A stretch of DNA of 52,670 nucleotides from Clostridia bacterium (GTDB lineage: Bacteria; Bacillota; Clostridia; Christensenellales; UBA1242): positions 1 to 52,670 of the forward strand of contig JAFTYD010000039.1 in the NCBI GenBank assembly GCA_017464845.1, given 5' to 3'. The translations under genes were made by a program, and so were the position numbers. Of the stretch, positions 7,942 through 17,448 are shown in pieces (position 1 is the first letter of the stretch; each line of letters starts with the position of its first letter). Under the pieces are notes generated by a model. The model ran no database searches. It saw nothing but the letters and a program-made list of their open reading frames with translations, and was not told the origin of the DNA.

Positions 7942-7987
7942 TACATTATATATTGTATTATTCAACATAATACACAATATATATTAT
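7937..7987. repeat. Dispersed intergenic repeat, copy 3
   Basis: Nine-base perfect arms AATAATACA / TGTATTATT (7937-7945 with 7954-7962) are followed by CAACATAATACACAATAT and ATATTAT. The complement of the copy at 16365 aligns with it over about 50 bases with only a few differences. It overlaps the stop codon of the upstream gene. Confidence 0.7.
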
Positions 7988-7990
7988 AAA

Positions 7991-8020
7991 AAAAGAAAGA
8001 TAAATATCTTTCTTTTTTAT
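7991..8020 (+). terminator. Terminator of the serS unit
   Basis: An 11-bp perfect stem AAAAGAAAGAT / ATCTTTCTTTT with a 4-nt loop is followed by TTTTAT. It abuts repeat copy 3. Confidence 0.85.
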
Positions 8021-8077
8021 TAATTTTTTAGATAATTTCATCATATCTTATTATTAAGTTAAAAGAGAGGTGATATT

Positions 8078-8680
8078 ATAGTTACATTTTTTAGAGATAA
8101 TTTTCAAGATGTTGTATGGTTAGTTGCAATAATTGTTTCTGTAATTCCAACGATAGAAACTAAGATAGCGATACCTCTTGTTATTTCAAAAGAAATTTGG
8201 GGAAATAATGCAATTAATCCTATTTCTGCTTGTTTTATTTGTTTTGTTGGTTCATTAATACCTATTTATTTTATTATAATCTTTATAAGATTTTTAAAGG
8301 ATAAAACAACTGGATTTATTTTTGATAAATTTATATCTAAACTAAGTTTAAAATATGATAAAGAAATACATAAAATGTCAGAGAAAAAATTGGATATTTT
8401 TAAATATATATTGCTTACTTCATTTATTGCAATTCCACTTCCACTTACTGGAGTTTGGTCAGGTAGTATTATTTCTGGTTTTACAAATTTAAACATACAC
8501 AAATGTTTTATTTCTATTAGTTTAGGATCTTTAATTTCATGTATAATTATGACTTTGCTGTGTACTATTTTTGAAAATTCAATATTATATATTATCATGG
8601 CAACTTTAATAATTTTGATATTGGTTGGAGTAGTAAATTTATTGTTTTGTATTAAAAGAAAAAAGAAAGAATTGATTTAA
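8078..8680 (+). CDS. Small multidrug export family membrane protein with ATA (or ATT) start
   Basis: About 200 residues of very hydrophobic sequence in the style of the small multidrug export family (PF06695 as I know it): VIPTIETKIAIPLVI near residues 24-38, then four or more membrane spans, FIAIPLPLTGVWSGSIISG as the second conserved block, and a basic tail KRKKKE. The frame is open from 8063 but contains no ATG, GTG or TTG before 8375, which is mid-domain. AGAGAGGTGAT (8064-8074) is an excellent ribosome binding site and puts ATA at 8078 seven bases from GAGG; ATT at 8075 is four bases away. I choose ATA. Either a rare start is used or an ATG has mutated and expression is impaired. It ends inside a terminator shared with the convergent gene. 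Confidence 0.72.
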   Translation: MVTFFRDNFQDVVWLVAIIVSVIPTIETKIAIPLVISKEIWGNNAINPISACFICFVGSLIPIYFIIIFIRFLKDKTTGFIFDKFISKLSLKYDKEIHKMSEKKLDIFKYILLTSFIAIPLPLTGVWSGSIISGFTNLNIHKCFISISLGSLISCIIMTLLCTIFENSILYIIMATLIILILVGVVNLLFCIKRKKKELI

Positions 8681-8691
8681 TTCTTTCTTTT
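8661..8691. terminator. Bidirectional terminator overlapping two stop codons
   Basis: A 13-bp perfect stem AAAAGAAAGAATT / AATTCTTTCTTTT with loop GATTT. It contains the stop codon of the + strand gene (8678-8680) and touches that of the - strand gene (8690-8692), so convergent genes share a single structure. Confidence 0.85.
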
Positions 8692-10438
8692 ATTTTCCAT
8701 ATTTTTTATATACATAATCAGTTACATAATATCTAATTGGACATATTGCAAGCGCAACAAAAATTGGTACGAAAAGAGTAGTAGAATAGTCTAATAAATT
8801 TTTACCAAACATTCCGCAACAGATATTAATTGAGAATATTATAATTGTTGCAGACAAGAATATCAGCCACATTATTTGAGAATTATATCTTTGACAAGGT
8901 TTTGGGCTTTCTGTTTTTGATTCTCTAACGAATGACAATGCAACAACAACTGCCATAATAATTGTTGGTACATAATAGAAGAAGTCTGTTGAAGCTTTTG
9001 TATATCCTGTTAAAGATAAAATTAAATATAAAAGACCTGATCCAATTCCAATTAATCCCATCATGATAACATTTATAATAGATTTTAATCTATTTGTATT
9101 ATGAGAATATTCCATTTTTTGTCTTGAATATGGTTTGAAAGCTACGCCATGTGATTTATAGTAACTTTTTAAACTTTCATAGTCAGCAAAGTAAGCAGCA
9201 ACGTTTTCGTGTTCAATTTTTTCATGTTTCTTTTGTTTTGGTTCTTCATCATTTCTTGAATATAATTTTGCAATCATATCTTTATAAGAAGGTTCATATT
9301 CAGAATCTCTTTTAGGAGCAGGGAGAGGTCCAATATTAGAAATGATTTCTTCTTTTTTAATTTTATTTTGATGAGGTATTTCATTTGAGTTAAGTCTTGG
9401 AGATGTAATTAACAAACCATCATCTTCTTTTGTTTCTTCAACTTTTTTGTTTTCTACTATTTTTTCTTCTTTTTCAATTTTCTTTTCAAATCTATTGAAA
9501 TAATCAAAACTTGGTTGTTCAATAGTAATATTTCCAGTTCTATTTTCTAATACTGATTTTTTAAATTCTTCAATTTGCTTTTTATGTAATTCATTTTGTT
9601 CTTTACTTTCATAAACAACATTCATTTCGATTTGATTTTCAGAGAAGCTCTTTTTCTTACGATATTTTTTAAGATCTGAAGATGTGTCATATATTTTCTT
9701 ATTATAATTTATAGATTCCTCTGGTGAAAGGAGGACTGCATCTTCTTTTCTTTCAATCTTTTCTTCTTCATCATGAATTTCAACTTCTTCAACAAAATGA
9801 TGATTTTCTTTCTTTTCGATAGCTTCAATTCTTTCGGTTAAAAGTACAGCATCATCTCGTTTTTCTTCAATGTCTTCTTCTTGTTGAGTATTAGATTCAA
9901 TATTACTTTTATTTGTATTGTTAAAATCAAGATTAATTTTTTCATTTGAAGATAAGATATAACCATCATCATTATTTTCTTCAATTGTGAATAAATCTAT
10001 TTGATTATCTAAAACTTCATTTTTATTTTCTTCTTTAGTTACTTTCTCATTTTTAGGTTTGTTGTTAAGTAAATTAAATAAGTTATCTTGTTGAGCATAT
10101 ATAACTTTTGTAGAAGACTCATCAGTACTATCGTTTGGTCTAATATTGGAATAATTGTAAGTATTTTTTAAATCTAACAAAACTTTTCTTCCCATATCAG
10201 AAATTGTATAATAATGTCTTTTTCCACCTAATTCGCTATCTGACCAATATGAAGAAGAAAGTAAACCTTTCTTTTCCATTCTTGTTAAGCAAGAATATAG
10301 GGTAGGTTTTTTCATAACAACTTTATTTTCTGTTCTTTTTGCAATTATATCAATAATCTCTAATCCGTATCTAGATTTATCCTTTAAGCAATCTAAAATA
10401 AGGAAAGAGAATTGACTACCATTTGGATTAAAAACCAT
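8690..10438 (-). CDS. PadR-type DNA-binding domain fused to a C-terminal membrane domain
   Basis: A 582-residue protein. Residues 8-95 form a PadR-like winged helix (ILDCLKDKSRYGLEII; KPTLYSCLTRMEKKGLL; GGKRHYYTISDMGRKVL). About 350 charged, probably disordered residues follow, with four copies of a short motif: DDGYILSS (near 155), DDAVLLTE (194), EDAVLLSP (231) and EDDGLLIT (336). The C-terminus (about 448-575) has four membrane spans. Ordinary PadR proteins are 100-200 residues and soluble; this one would hold its DNA-binding domain at the membrane. Regulated genes are unknown. The start has AGAGG and a consensus promoter. It could be a conserved lineage-specific regulator or a protein that uses the fold for partner binding. 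Confidence 0.8.
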   Translation of the reverse strand: MVFNPNGSQFSFLILDCLKDKSRYGLEIIDIIAKRTENKVVMKKPTLYSCLTRMEKKGLLSSSYWSDSELGGKRHYYTISDMGRKVLLDLKNTYNYSNIRPNDSTDESSTKVIYAQQDNLFNLLNNKPKNEKVTKEENKNEVLDNQIDLFTIEENNDDGYILSSNEKINLDFNNTNKSNIESNTQQEEDIEEKRDDAVLLTERIEAIEKKENHHFVEEVEIHDEEEKIERKEDAVLLSPEESINYNKKIYDTSSDLKKYRKKKSFSENQIEMNVVYESKEQNELHKKQIEEFKKSVLENRTGNITIEQPSFDYFNRFEKKIEKEEKIVENKKVEETKEDDGLLITSPRLNSNEIPHQNKIKKEEIISNIGPLPAPKRDSEYEPSYKDMIAKLYSRNDEEPKQKKHEKIEHENVAAYFADYESLKSYYKSHGVAFKPYSRQKMEYSHNTNRLKSIINVIMMGLIGIGSGLLYLILSLTGYTKASTDFFYYVPTIIMAVVVALSFVRESKTESPKPCQRYNSQIMWLIFLSATIIIFSINICCGMFGKNLLDYSTTLFVPIFVALAICPIRYYVTDYVYKKYGK

Positions 10439-10458
10439 AAATTACCTCTAACGAAGTT

Positions 10459-10487
10459 ATTATAAGATAAGATAAAAAAAAAGTCAA
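10459..10487 (-). promoter_or_regulatory. Promoter of the PadR-membrane gene
   Basis: On the - strand: TTGACT (10482-10487), 17-bp spacer, TATAAT (10459-10464). The spacer is mostly a T tract. A GGTAGTATGCA element of the dispersed repeat (10498-10508) lies just upstream of the -35 box. Confidence 0.75.
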
Positions 10488-10497
10488 TATTTTAACA

Positions 10498-10579
10498 GGT
10501 AGTATGCAAAAAAAATCATAAAAATATGTGAATAATACCAAATATTGTGTCATATGCAAGAAGCATAATACTATTAAAT
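10498..10579. repeat. Dispersed intergenic repeat, copy 4 (compound)
   Basis: GGTAGTATGCA (10498-10508) is followed by a fuller unit at 10531-10579 reading AATAATACC, AAATATTGTGTCATATGCAA, GAAGCATAATACTATTAAA. The latter matches copy 5 at 11071 at about 42 of 49 positions by eye, in the same orientation, exactly 540 bases apart. Confidence 0.7.
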
Positions 10580-11070
10580 AAAAATGTAAATTTAATTATA
10601 AAGGTAAAATTTTTATTTTTATATAAACTTTTGTTTTTTATTAAATTTGTGGTATTATCTATTTAGATACTTAATTATAAAATAAGAAGAGAAATTTGGA
10701 TAAAATTAATTAATAGTTCTTGTGATTATATATGTCATCAATGTAAAGTAATTTTATAATTTTAGATAAAATTGTATATCGAAATAATAGATATAAGATT
10801 TTTGTATGGAATTTAATAATAAACAGGGATTTAAGAAATTACTATTGTTAATACCTATTTTAAATATAATTCTTTGATATAAATTAAGGGGTATAAAAAA
10901 TGTTTTAAAATCTTAAAGATGAATTAAAACAAAAACAGAAAAATGATTATATAAAGGTAGGAGTATAAGTTACAAAATTTTAAACGGGGACTGGAATAAA
11001 GTTAAAAAATTTTAAAGATATTTATTGTTAAAAAAGAGAATTTAAGTAATTTTGAAGTGTGAAAATATAT

Positions 11071-11119
11071 AATATTACTATATATAGTGTTATATGCAAG
11101 GAGCATAATACTATTAAAA
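11071..11119. repeat. Dispersed intergenic repeat, copy 5
   Basis: AATATTACTATATATAGTGT, then TATATGCAAG and GAGCATAATACTATTAAAA. It contains the palindrome ACTATATATAGT (11077-11088), also present in the copy at 52211. It ends 14 bases before the next start codon, so it would lie in or just upstream of the leader of that gene. Confidence 0.7.
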
Positions 11120-11132
11120 TAAAAGGTTAGCT

Positions 11133-11729
11133 ATGAAAATAATAAAACAAAATAGAAAAAGTATATGTTTACAGGTAAAAAATAATGGTGAAGTAATTTT
11201 AAAGGTTCCAATAAACTTGCCTCAAAAAAATATAGATGAATTTTTAGTTAGTAAACAAAATTGGTTAGATAAATCTTTAAAAAGAATTAATCAAACATTA
11301 GAAATAAAAAGTAAATATGATTTTAATAAATATGTATATCTATTTGATGATAATTTTAATAAAGATGAAATTTTAAAAAAATATAAAAATGTTAAAAATT
11401 TCTATAAAGCAAATATTAATTATTTATTAGAAAGAGTTGAATTTTTTAAAAATAAGTATAATTTTAATTTAACTAAAGTTACAATAAACAATTCTGTAAG
11501 AAATTGGGGAACATTTAATAGTAAATTTGAAATGAAATTAAATTTAAAATGTTTAATATTAAAAAAAGATTTAATTGATTACATAATCATACATGAGTTT
11601 TGTCATTCAAAACAACTTAATCATTCAAAGCTGTTTTGGCAGGAAGTGATGAGAATTATACCTAATTATAAAATACTAAAAAAAGAAGTTAGAGATTTTG
11701 GATTTTTGTTAAGAGAAAATTTATATTAA
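11133..11729 (+). CDS. YgjP-like metallopeptidase domain protein
   Basis: A 198-residue soluble protein of the YgjP/M48-like zincin group (DUF45). The zinc site HEFCH is at 154-158 with a probable third ligand at His164 (LNHSKLFW); the preceding block NNSVRNWGTFNSKFEMKLN corresponds to the family motif usually written RWGSCS, here with the Cys replaced. The E. coli homologue has been described as acting on UTP, so the natural substrate is uncertain. Lysine- and asparagine-rich composition matches the neighbourhood. AAAGG lies 8 bases upstream. It seems to be monocistronic, behind a long non-coding region. Confidence 0.82.
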   Translation: MKIIKQNRKSICLQVKNNGEVILKVPINLPQKNIDEFLVSKQNWLDKSLKRINQTLEIKSKYDFNKYVYLFDDNFNKDEILKKYKNVKNFYKANINYLLERVEFFKNKYNFNLTKVTINNSVRNWGTFNSKFEMKLNLKCLILKKDLIDYIIIHEFCHSKQLNHSKLFWQEVMRIIPNYKILKKEVRDFGFLLRENLY

Positions 11730-11732
11730 TGT

Positions 11733-11761
11733 TTGACTTTTTATTTTTAGAAGAATATAAT
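11733..11761 (+). promoter_or_regulatory. Promoter of the PnuC-like gene
   Basis: TTGACT (11733-11738), 17-bp spacer, TATAAT (11756-11761). The leader is about 25 bases, too short for a riboswitch. Confidence 0.75.
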
Positions 11762-11792
11762 CTATAAAGTAAAATTTTTTAAGAAGGTAGAA

Positions 11793-12605
11793 ATGGAACA
11801 AACAAAAGAAAAAAACATTTTTAAACGTATATGGAACTACTATTCTTTATATGAAAAAATTTGGTTTATAAGTATAACTATATTAGCATTTGTATTTGCA
11901 TTTATTTTTCCTGAAGAAGATATTGGTGGAGTAAATGGAAAAATAATAATGGCTTTGTATTTGGTTGATATATTCAGCAATATCTTATGTGAACTTTTAA
12001 TTTCAAAACAAAGCAAGTGGAATTTTATTGTTTCTTTAGTTGTTGAAGCAACAGAAATTGCAATTTGTATTGTTTGTGCATATAGATTTGCGACTATGGC
12101 AACTACAATTTTCTTCTGGATTCCAATTGATATTATTTCATTTATTATGTGGAATAAGCATAAAGATTCTGAAAAAGAAGAATTAACTGAAGTTAGAAAG
12201 TTATCTGGTATTCAAGAAGTAATGGTTATTGTTGGAATAGTTGTATGGACAGTTGTAATAGGGTATTTACTTACATTAATTGATGTTGAAGAAGGTATTT
12301 TATCTGATAATCCACTTATGGAAAAGGTTGTTTGTTATTTAGATGCTTGTTGTAGCGCTGTTGGAATAGCAAATGGGTTGTTTATTTTATTTAGATATAG
12401 GGAACAATGGATAGCTTGGTATATAAGTACATTCTTGGAACTTACAATAAATATAATTTCAGGGCAATGGGTACTTATTGTTTTAAAAGTAGGTTACTTA
12501 ACAAATACAACTTATGGTTACATTATGTGGACAAAATATATAAAACAAAAGAAGAAAAATGAAGAAAAAGTATTCAACGTTATTATGAAAACTATGAAAA
12601 GTTAA
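11793..12605 (+). CDS. pnuC: PnuC-family nicotinamide riboside/vitamin transporter
   Basis: A 270-residue integral membrane protein with about seven or eight spans. Family hallmarks are the conserved WNF in the first repeat (KWNFIVSLVVEATEI), the FRYREQWIAWYIS segment and the closing TNTTYGYIMWTKYIK, matching the W-x-x-W/Y-G-x-x-x-W pattern of PnuC-type transporters. These carry nicotinamide riboside (or thiamine, riboflavin in subfamilies) by facilitated diffusion, trapped by a cytoplasmic kinase. No kinase or riboswitch is adjacent, so the vitamin cannot be named. AGAAGG lies a few bases before the ATG. It has its own promoter and terminator. Confidence 0.82.
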   Translation: MEQTKEKNIFKRIWNYYSLYEKIWFISITILAFVFAFIFPEEDIGGVNGKIIMALYLVDIFSNILCELLISKQSKWNFIVSLVVEATEIAICIVCAYRFATMATTIFFWIPIDIISFIMWNKHKDSEKEELTEVRKLSGIQEVMVIVGIVVWTVVIGYLLTLIDVEEGILSDNPLMEKVVCYLDACCSAVGIANGLFILFRYREQWIAWYISTFLELTINIISGQWVLIVLKVGYLTNTTYGYIMWTKYIKQKKKNEEKVFNVIMKTMKS

Positions 12606-12635
12606 AATAACTTCTATCTAGAAGTTATTTTTTTT
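12605..12635 (+). terminator. Terminator of the PnuC-like gene
   Basis: An 11-bp perfect stem AAATAACTTCT / AGAAGTTATTT with a 4-nt loop, overlapping the stop codon, is followed by a T run. Confidence 0.9.
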
Positions 12636-12788
12636 GTTATGTATGAAAATTGATTAATGTAAAAAGAAAGGGTTAATTAAAAATAAAATAGGTTATTTGA
12701 TTATGGTAAATTGTGATAAAGGTGTAAATCTTATTTAAAGAAAATATTTATGATATAAAAGAAGAATCTCTTATGAAGGAAAGGAGAA

Positions 12789-12837
12789 AATTTAAATAAA
12801 ACACATGTTACATATAGAGAGGTTTTTTATTTAAATT
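12789..12837. repeat. Inverted repeat with 23-nt loop
   Basis: Arms AATTTAAATAAAA (12789-12801) and TTTTATTTAAATT (12825-12837) are perfect. The loop contains CATGTTACATATAGAGAGG. It may be a transcript hairpin or a remnant of a mobile unit. Confidence 0.45.
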
Positions 12838-13050
12838 AATGCTATATAAATGAAGAGAGATAGATATAAAATAAAATGTTGAGTTATAAAGGATAGATGG
12901 AAAATGAAATTTATGTAAGATGTGTTGTGTAAAACGAGTTTAAATCAAATTATAAAAATAACAATTGCAAAATTTGTGAGACAAATTTAATTATATTATG
13001 TAAAAAATCTTAGGAGATAAAATAAAATTGTACATAACAAAATAAATAAT

Positions 13051-13080
13051 CTATGCGTAAAACACAAGTTTTACGCATAG
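13051..13080. repeat. Perfect 13-bp inverted repeat with 4-nt loop
   Basis: CTATGCGTAAAAC, ACAA, GTTTTACGCATAG. It is richer in GC than its surroundings and is not directly followed by a T run on either strand, unlike the terminators here; on the + strand a TTTTT occurs nine bases later. It could be an RNA hairpin or an operator. Confidence 0.6.
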
Positions 13081-13240
13081 AAAGGCTGTTTTTAAACTAA
13101 TTTCTTATATAATTATATAATTTGATTCAAATTTACTTAATTTCATTTTTATTTTAATTTTTAACCAACAATACATAAATTATATGATGTTTTTCTTATA
13201 AAATTGATTAGAAATAAGATTATACATATTATTTATAATT

Positions 13241-13290
13241 ATGCATAATACTCAATATCTTGTATAATTATCTTGCATAATACCTATATA
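13241..13290. repeat. Dispersed intergenic repeat, copy 6
   Basis: Two direct TGCATAATAC units (13242-13251 and 13274-13283) flank TCAATATCTTGTATAATTAT. The element lies at the 3' side of rny, next to its terminator. Confidence 0.65.
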
Positions 13291-13293
13291 AAG

Positions 13294-13324
13294 TAAAAAG
13301 AGAGATTGTTATAATCTCTCTTTT
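13294..13324. terminator. Terminator after rny (symmetrical)
   Basis: A stem AAAAGAGAGATT / AATCTCTCTTTT with a 5-nt loop gives T runs on both strands. It serves rny on the - strand. Confidence 0.8.
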
Positions 13325-13408
13325 ATACTATGATAAAGTTATTTTTAACTTATCACATTTATATTATTTACTTATTTGCTTTAAATTATACATCTTTATT
13401 AATAAAAA

Positions 13409-14992
13409 TTATTTTGCAGTTTCAGTAAATCTTGATTCTCTAATAACATTAACTTTAATTTGTCCTGGATATTGCATTTCGTTTTCAATTTTCTTTGCAA
13501 TATCTTTTGCAATTAAGTTTGCTTGATTATCAGATACTTCATCTGGTTTAACAATGATTCTAACTTCTCTACCAGCTTGAACTGCATAAGCTTTGTCAAC
13601 ACCTTTAAATGTTGTTGCAATTCCTTCAAGTTGCTCAAGACGTTTGATATAATTTTCAAATGATTCTCTTCTTGCTCCAGGTCTAGAACTTGAAATAGCA
13701 TCAGCAACTTGTACAATTATAGCTTCTAAACTATGGAATTCGACATTAAAGTGATGAGCTTCGATACAGTGAATTACTTCAGAACTTTCACCGTATTTTT
13801 TAGCAAGATCAACACCAATAGAAACGTGAGTTCCTTCAAGTTCATGATCAACAGCTTTTCCTATATCATGTAAAAGTCCACCACGTTTTGCAATTTTTAC
13901 ATTTGCACCAAGTTCATTTGCAAGTAAACCTGCAATGATTGAAGTTTCAATACTATGTCTTAAACAATTTTGTCCATAACTCGTTCTGTATTTCATTCTA
14001 CCAAGAATTTTTACAAGTTCTGGATTAAGATTATAAATCTCTGTTTCGTTACAAGCATTTTCACCTGCTTCTTTAATTGATTTTTCAACATCTCTAGTCA
14101 TCTTTTCAACAATTTCTTCAATTCTTGTTGGATGAATTCTTCCATCAGAAATTAATTTTTCTAATGATAATCTAGCAATTTCTCTTCTTACAGAGTCGAA
14201 ACAAGAAACTGTAATTGTTTCTGGAGTATCATCAACAATAAGTTCAACACCAGTTGCAGCTTCAATTGCTCTAATGTTTCTACCTTCTCTACCAATAATT
14301 CTTCCTTTCATTTCTTCATTTGGAAGAGAAACAACAGAAACTGTCATTTCAGAAGTGATTTCAGTAGCGCATTTTTGAATTGCTTGAGAAACGATTTCTT
14401 TAGCTTTCTTTTCGCCATTTTCTCTAGCTTCATCTTCAATTTGTTTTACAATAACAGAAGCATCTTTTCTTGCTTCATTTGTCATTTCTTGAATCAAAAT
14501 ATCTTTTGCTTCTTGTTTTGAAAGTCCAGCAGTTTTTTCAAGTTCTGCCATAATTTCAGTTTTTAATTGTTCTTGTTCTTTTTTCAAAGTTGTAATAGAA
14601 TCTTTTTCTTGTTGCAAAACTTCTTTGTCAGCTTCAAATTGTTCTATTTTTTTGTCAAGAGAAAGTTCTTTCTTTTCAATAAAATCTTCTCTTTGATTGA
14701 GTCTATCTTCAGATTTTTGAATTTCAGTTCTTCTTTCTTTAACTTCAAGTTCAACTTCATCTTTAAGTTTTTGAACTTGTTCTTTAGTTTCTAAGATAGC
14801 TTCTTTTTTTATAGTTTTAGCTTCTGCATACGCATCTTCAATAATCTTTACAGCGTTTGCTTTGTTCTTACCAAGTTTTTTATCTGTATAAACTTTTGCT
14901 AGTACAAAACCTACAGCTAGTCCTATTATTAATGTAACAAAACTAATTATTATAGCGACAGCAGAAGTAACACCAAGTAGCATATTACTCAT
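13409..14992 (-). CDS. rny: Ribonuclease Y
   Basis: A 527-residue membrane-anchored endoribonuclease that starts bulk mRNA decay in Firmicutes. It has one N-terminal membrane span (about 8-32), a long E/K-rich coiled coil (to about 205), a KH RNA-binding domain ([19 protein letters not shown]) and an HD phosphohydrolase domain ([22 protein letters not shown]). It ends with the usual [11 protein letters not shown] block. Length is standard. AAAAGGGGA lies just before the start. A separate promoter is likely but I see no convincing 17-bp-spaced pair. Confidence 0.97.
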   Translation of the reverse strand: MSNMLLGVTSAVAIIISFVTLIIGLAVGFVLAKVYTDKKLGKNKANAVKIIEDAYAEAKTIKKEAILETKEQVQKLKDEVELEVKERRTEIQKSEDRLNQREDFIEKKELSLDKKIEQFEADKEVLQQEKDSITTLKKEQEQLKTEIMAELEKTAGLSKQEAKDILIQEMTNEARKDASVIVKQIEDEARENGEKKAKEIVSQAIQKCATEITSEMTVSVVSLPNEEMKGRIIGREGRNIRAIEAATGVELIVDDTPETITVSCFDSVRREIARLSLEKLISDGRIHPTRIEEIVEKMTRDVEKSIKEAGENACNETEIYNLNPELVKILGRMKYRTSYGQNCLRHSIETSIIAGLLANELGANVKIAKRGGLLHDIGKAVDHELEGTHVSIGVDLAKKYGESSEVIHCIEAHHFNVEFHSLEAIIVQVADAISSSRPGARRESFENYIKRLEQLEGIATTFKGVDKAYAVQAGREVRIIVKPDEVSDNQANLIAKDIAKKIENEMQYPGQIKVNVIRESRFTETAK

Positions 14993-15170
14993 ACTAATCC
15001 CCTTTTAATTTAAAAGACACAATGCCTTTCTAATTAAGTTTACTATATTATAAAATTTAAAGTCAAATTATTTATTAATGTTTAAAAAATAGTTGCTTAA
15101 ATTGTGTTAAATATTTATATAAAAATTTTATCTAAATTTGTTTTATTTGAATAATAAAAAAATAAATATA

Positions 15171-15206
15171 GTATTATGTCTTTGCATAGTACACTTTATT
15201 TTGTAT
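15171..15206. repeat. Dispersed intergenic repeat, copy 7
   Basis: GTATTATGTCTTTGCATAGT followed by ACACTTTATTTTGTAT. It pairs a GTATTATG half site with a GCATAGTAC half site, in the rny-tgt spacer. Confidence 0.5.
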
Positions 15207-15212
15207 AAAAAA

Positions 15213-15234
15213 ATAAAAGAGTAAAAATACTCTT

Positions 15235-15236
<2 letters not shown>
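15213..15236 (-). terminator. Terminator after tgt
   Basis: A stem AAAAGAGTA / TACTCTTTT (15215-15223 with 15228-15236), overlapping the tgt stop codon, is followed on the - strand by TTTATTTTTT. Confidence 0.8.
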
Positions 15237-16362
<1,126 letters not shown>

Positions 16363-16364
16363 TT

Positions 16365-16415
16365 AAAATATATATTGTGTATTATGATGAATAATACAAA
16401 ATATATTGTATTATT
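16365..16415. repeat. Dispersed intergenic repeat, copy 8
   Basis: AATATATATTGTGTATTATG, then ATGAATAATACAAAAT and ATATTGTATTATT. It has perfect 9-bp arms ATAATACAA / TTGTATTAT (16391-16399 with 16406-16414). Its complement aligns with copy 3 over about 50 bases. It sits between queA and tgt and overlaps the queA stop codon. Confidence 0.7.
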
Positions 16416-17448
16416 AACTAATAAACATTGCATCTCCAAAACTGAAAAACCTATATTTTTCTTTAACAGCTAAATTATATAAATTCAATGTTTCTTCTGT
16501 GCCACATAATGCAGAAACAAGCATGATTAAAGTACTTTCAGGTAGATGGAAATTTGTTATAAGACCATCGATTGCTTTGAACTTATATGGTGGGTAAATA
16601 AAAATATTTGTTTCTCTTTTTTGAGGAATAAATTCTCCATTTTCATTTACACAGCTTTCAAGTACCCTTACCGATGTTGTGCCTACTGCAATAATTCTGT
16701 TACCTTGTTTTTTTGCTTGGTTTAAAATAATACTATTTTCTTCGCTTAATTCTATATATTCAAAATGCATATCATGGTTTAAGATATTGTCTTCTTTTAC
16801 AGGTCTAAATGTTCCAAGTCCAACATGAAGTAACACTTCAACAATTTTGATTCCTTTGTCTTTTATTTTTTGTATTAAATCATTTGTAAAATGTAACCCA
16901 GCTGTTGGTGCAGCACTTGACCCTTCTATTTTAGAATATACTGTTTGATATCTTTCTTTGTCTTTTAATTTTTCTTTAATATATGGTGGAAGAGGCATTG
17001 AACCAACCTTGTCTAATGCTTCTTCAAAACTACCTTTATAGAAAAATTTTATTTTGCATTCACCATAATCTTTTTTATCGACAACTTCGCAATAAAATTC
17101 TTCGTTAAAAGTAACCTTTGTCCCAACTGATAATCTTTTGAAAGGTTTTGCTATTACTTCCCAATTGTCAAGGTCTATTCTTTTTTGAAGTAAGATTTCT
17201 ATCTTTGCACCTGTATCTTTATAACCAAATAATCTTGCTGGTAATACTCTTGAATTGTTTACGACTAAAATATCATTCGGTTGAAGATAATCTATTATAT
17301 CTCTAAATATCTTATGTTCTATTTTTTGTTCGTTTCTATTATAAACAAGTAATCTTGAAGAATCTCTTGGTTCTAATGGAGTTTGTGCGATAAGTTCTTC
17401 TGGTAACTCATAAAAATAAGTTGATCTTAATATGTTTTTATTTTCCAT
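16414..17448 (-). CDS. queA: S-adenosylmethionine:tRNA ribosyltransferase-isomerase
   Basis: A 344-residue enzyme that transfers the ribosyl part of SAM to preQ1-tRNA, making epoxyqueuosine. Family blocks visible are [45 protein letters not shown] and [16 protein letters not shown]. Length is standard. Its first 11 bases overlap the end of the AlkP-like gene, so translation is probably coupled. With tgt it forms the queuosine end of the ruv operon, a common bacterial arrangement. Confidence 0.97.
   Translation of the reverse strand: MENKNILRSTYFYELPEELIAQTPLEPRDSSRLLVYNRNEQKIEHKIFRDIIDYLQPNDILVVNNSRVLPARLFGYKDTGAKIEILLQKRIDLDNWEVIAKPFKRLSVGTKVTFNEEFYCEVVDKKDYGECKIKFFYKGSFEEALDKVGSMPLPPYIKEKLKDKERYQTVYSKIEGSSAAPTAGLHFTNDLIQKIKDKGIKIVEVLLHVGLGTFRPVKEDNILNHDMHFEYIELSEENSIILNQAKKQGNRIIAVGTTSVRVLESCVNENGEFIPQKRETNIFIYPPYKFKAIDGLITNFHLPESTLIMLVSALCGTEETLNLYNLAVKEKYRFFSFGDAMFIS

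Larger units (their letters stand above)
10439..11132. other. Long non-coding stretch between the PadR-like and YgjP-like genes (694 bp)
   Basis: It holds the PadR-gene promoter and repeat copies 4 and 5 as direct repeats bounding about 490 bases with no open frame on either strand. A possible promoter (TTGTTT 10631-10636, 16-bp spacer, TATTAT 10653-10658) reads rightward into it. Composition is like that of other spacers. It may be a decayed gene or encode an untranslated RNA; I find no recognisable RNA family and no strong terminator. Confidence 0.5.
12636..13293. other. Long non-coding stretch before rny (about 660 bp)
   Basis: No open frame of substance on either strand. It contains two inverted repeats (12789-12837 and 13051-13080), repeat copy 6 and several purine-rich AGGAG-like strings not followed by usable frames. 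It may hold untranslated RNAs or gene remnants; I recognise none. Confidence 0.5.

Noticed and set aside
10439..11132. Known riboswitch or tmRNA/6S/RNase P RNA in the long spacer
   Set aside because: I could not find the conserved cores of these RNAs; a covariance-model search would be needed to be sure.
14993..15070. Promoter of rny
   Set aside because: TTGACT and TATAAT strings occur but only 8 bases apart; no pair with 16-18 bp spacing is convincing.
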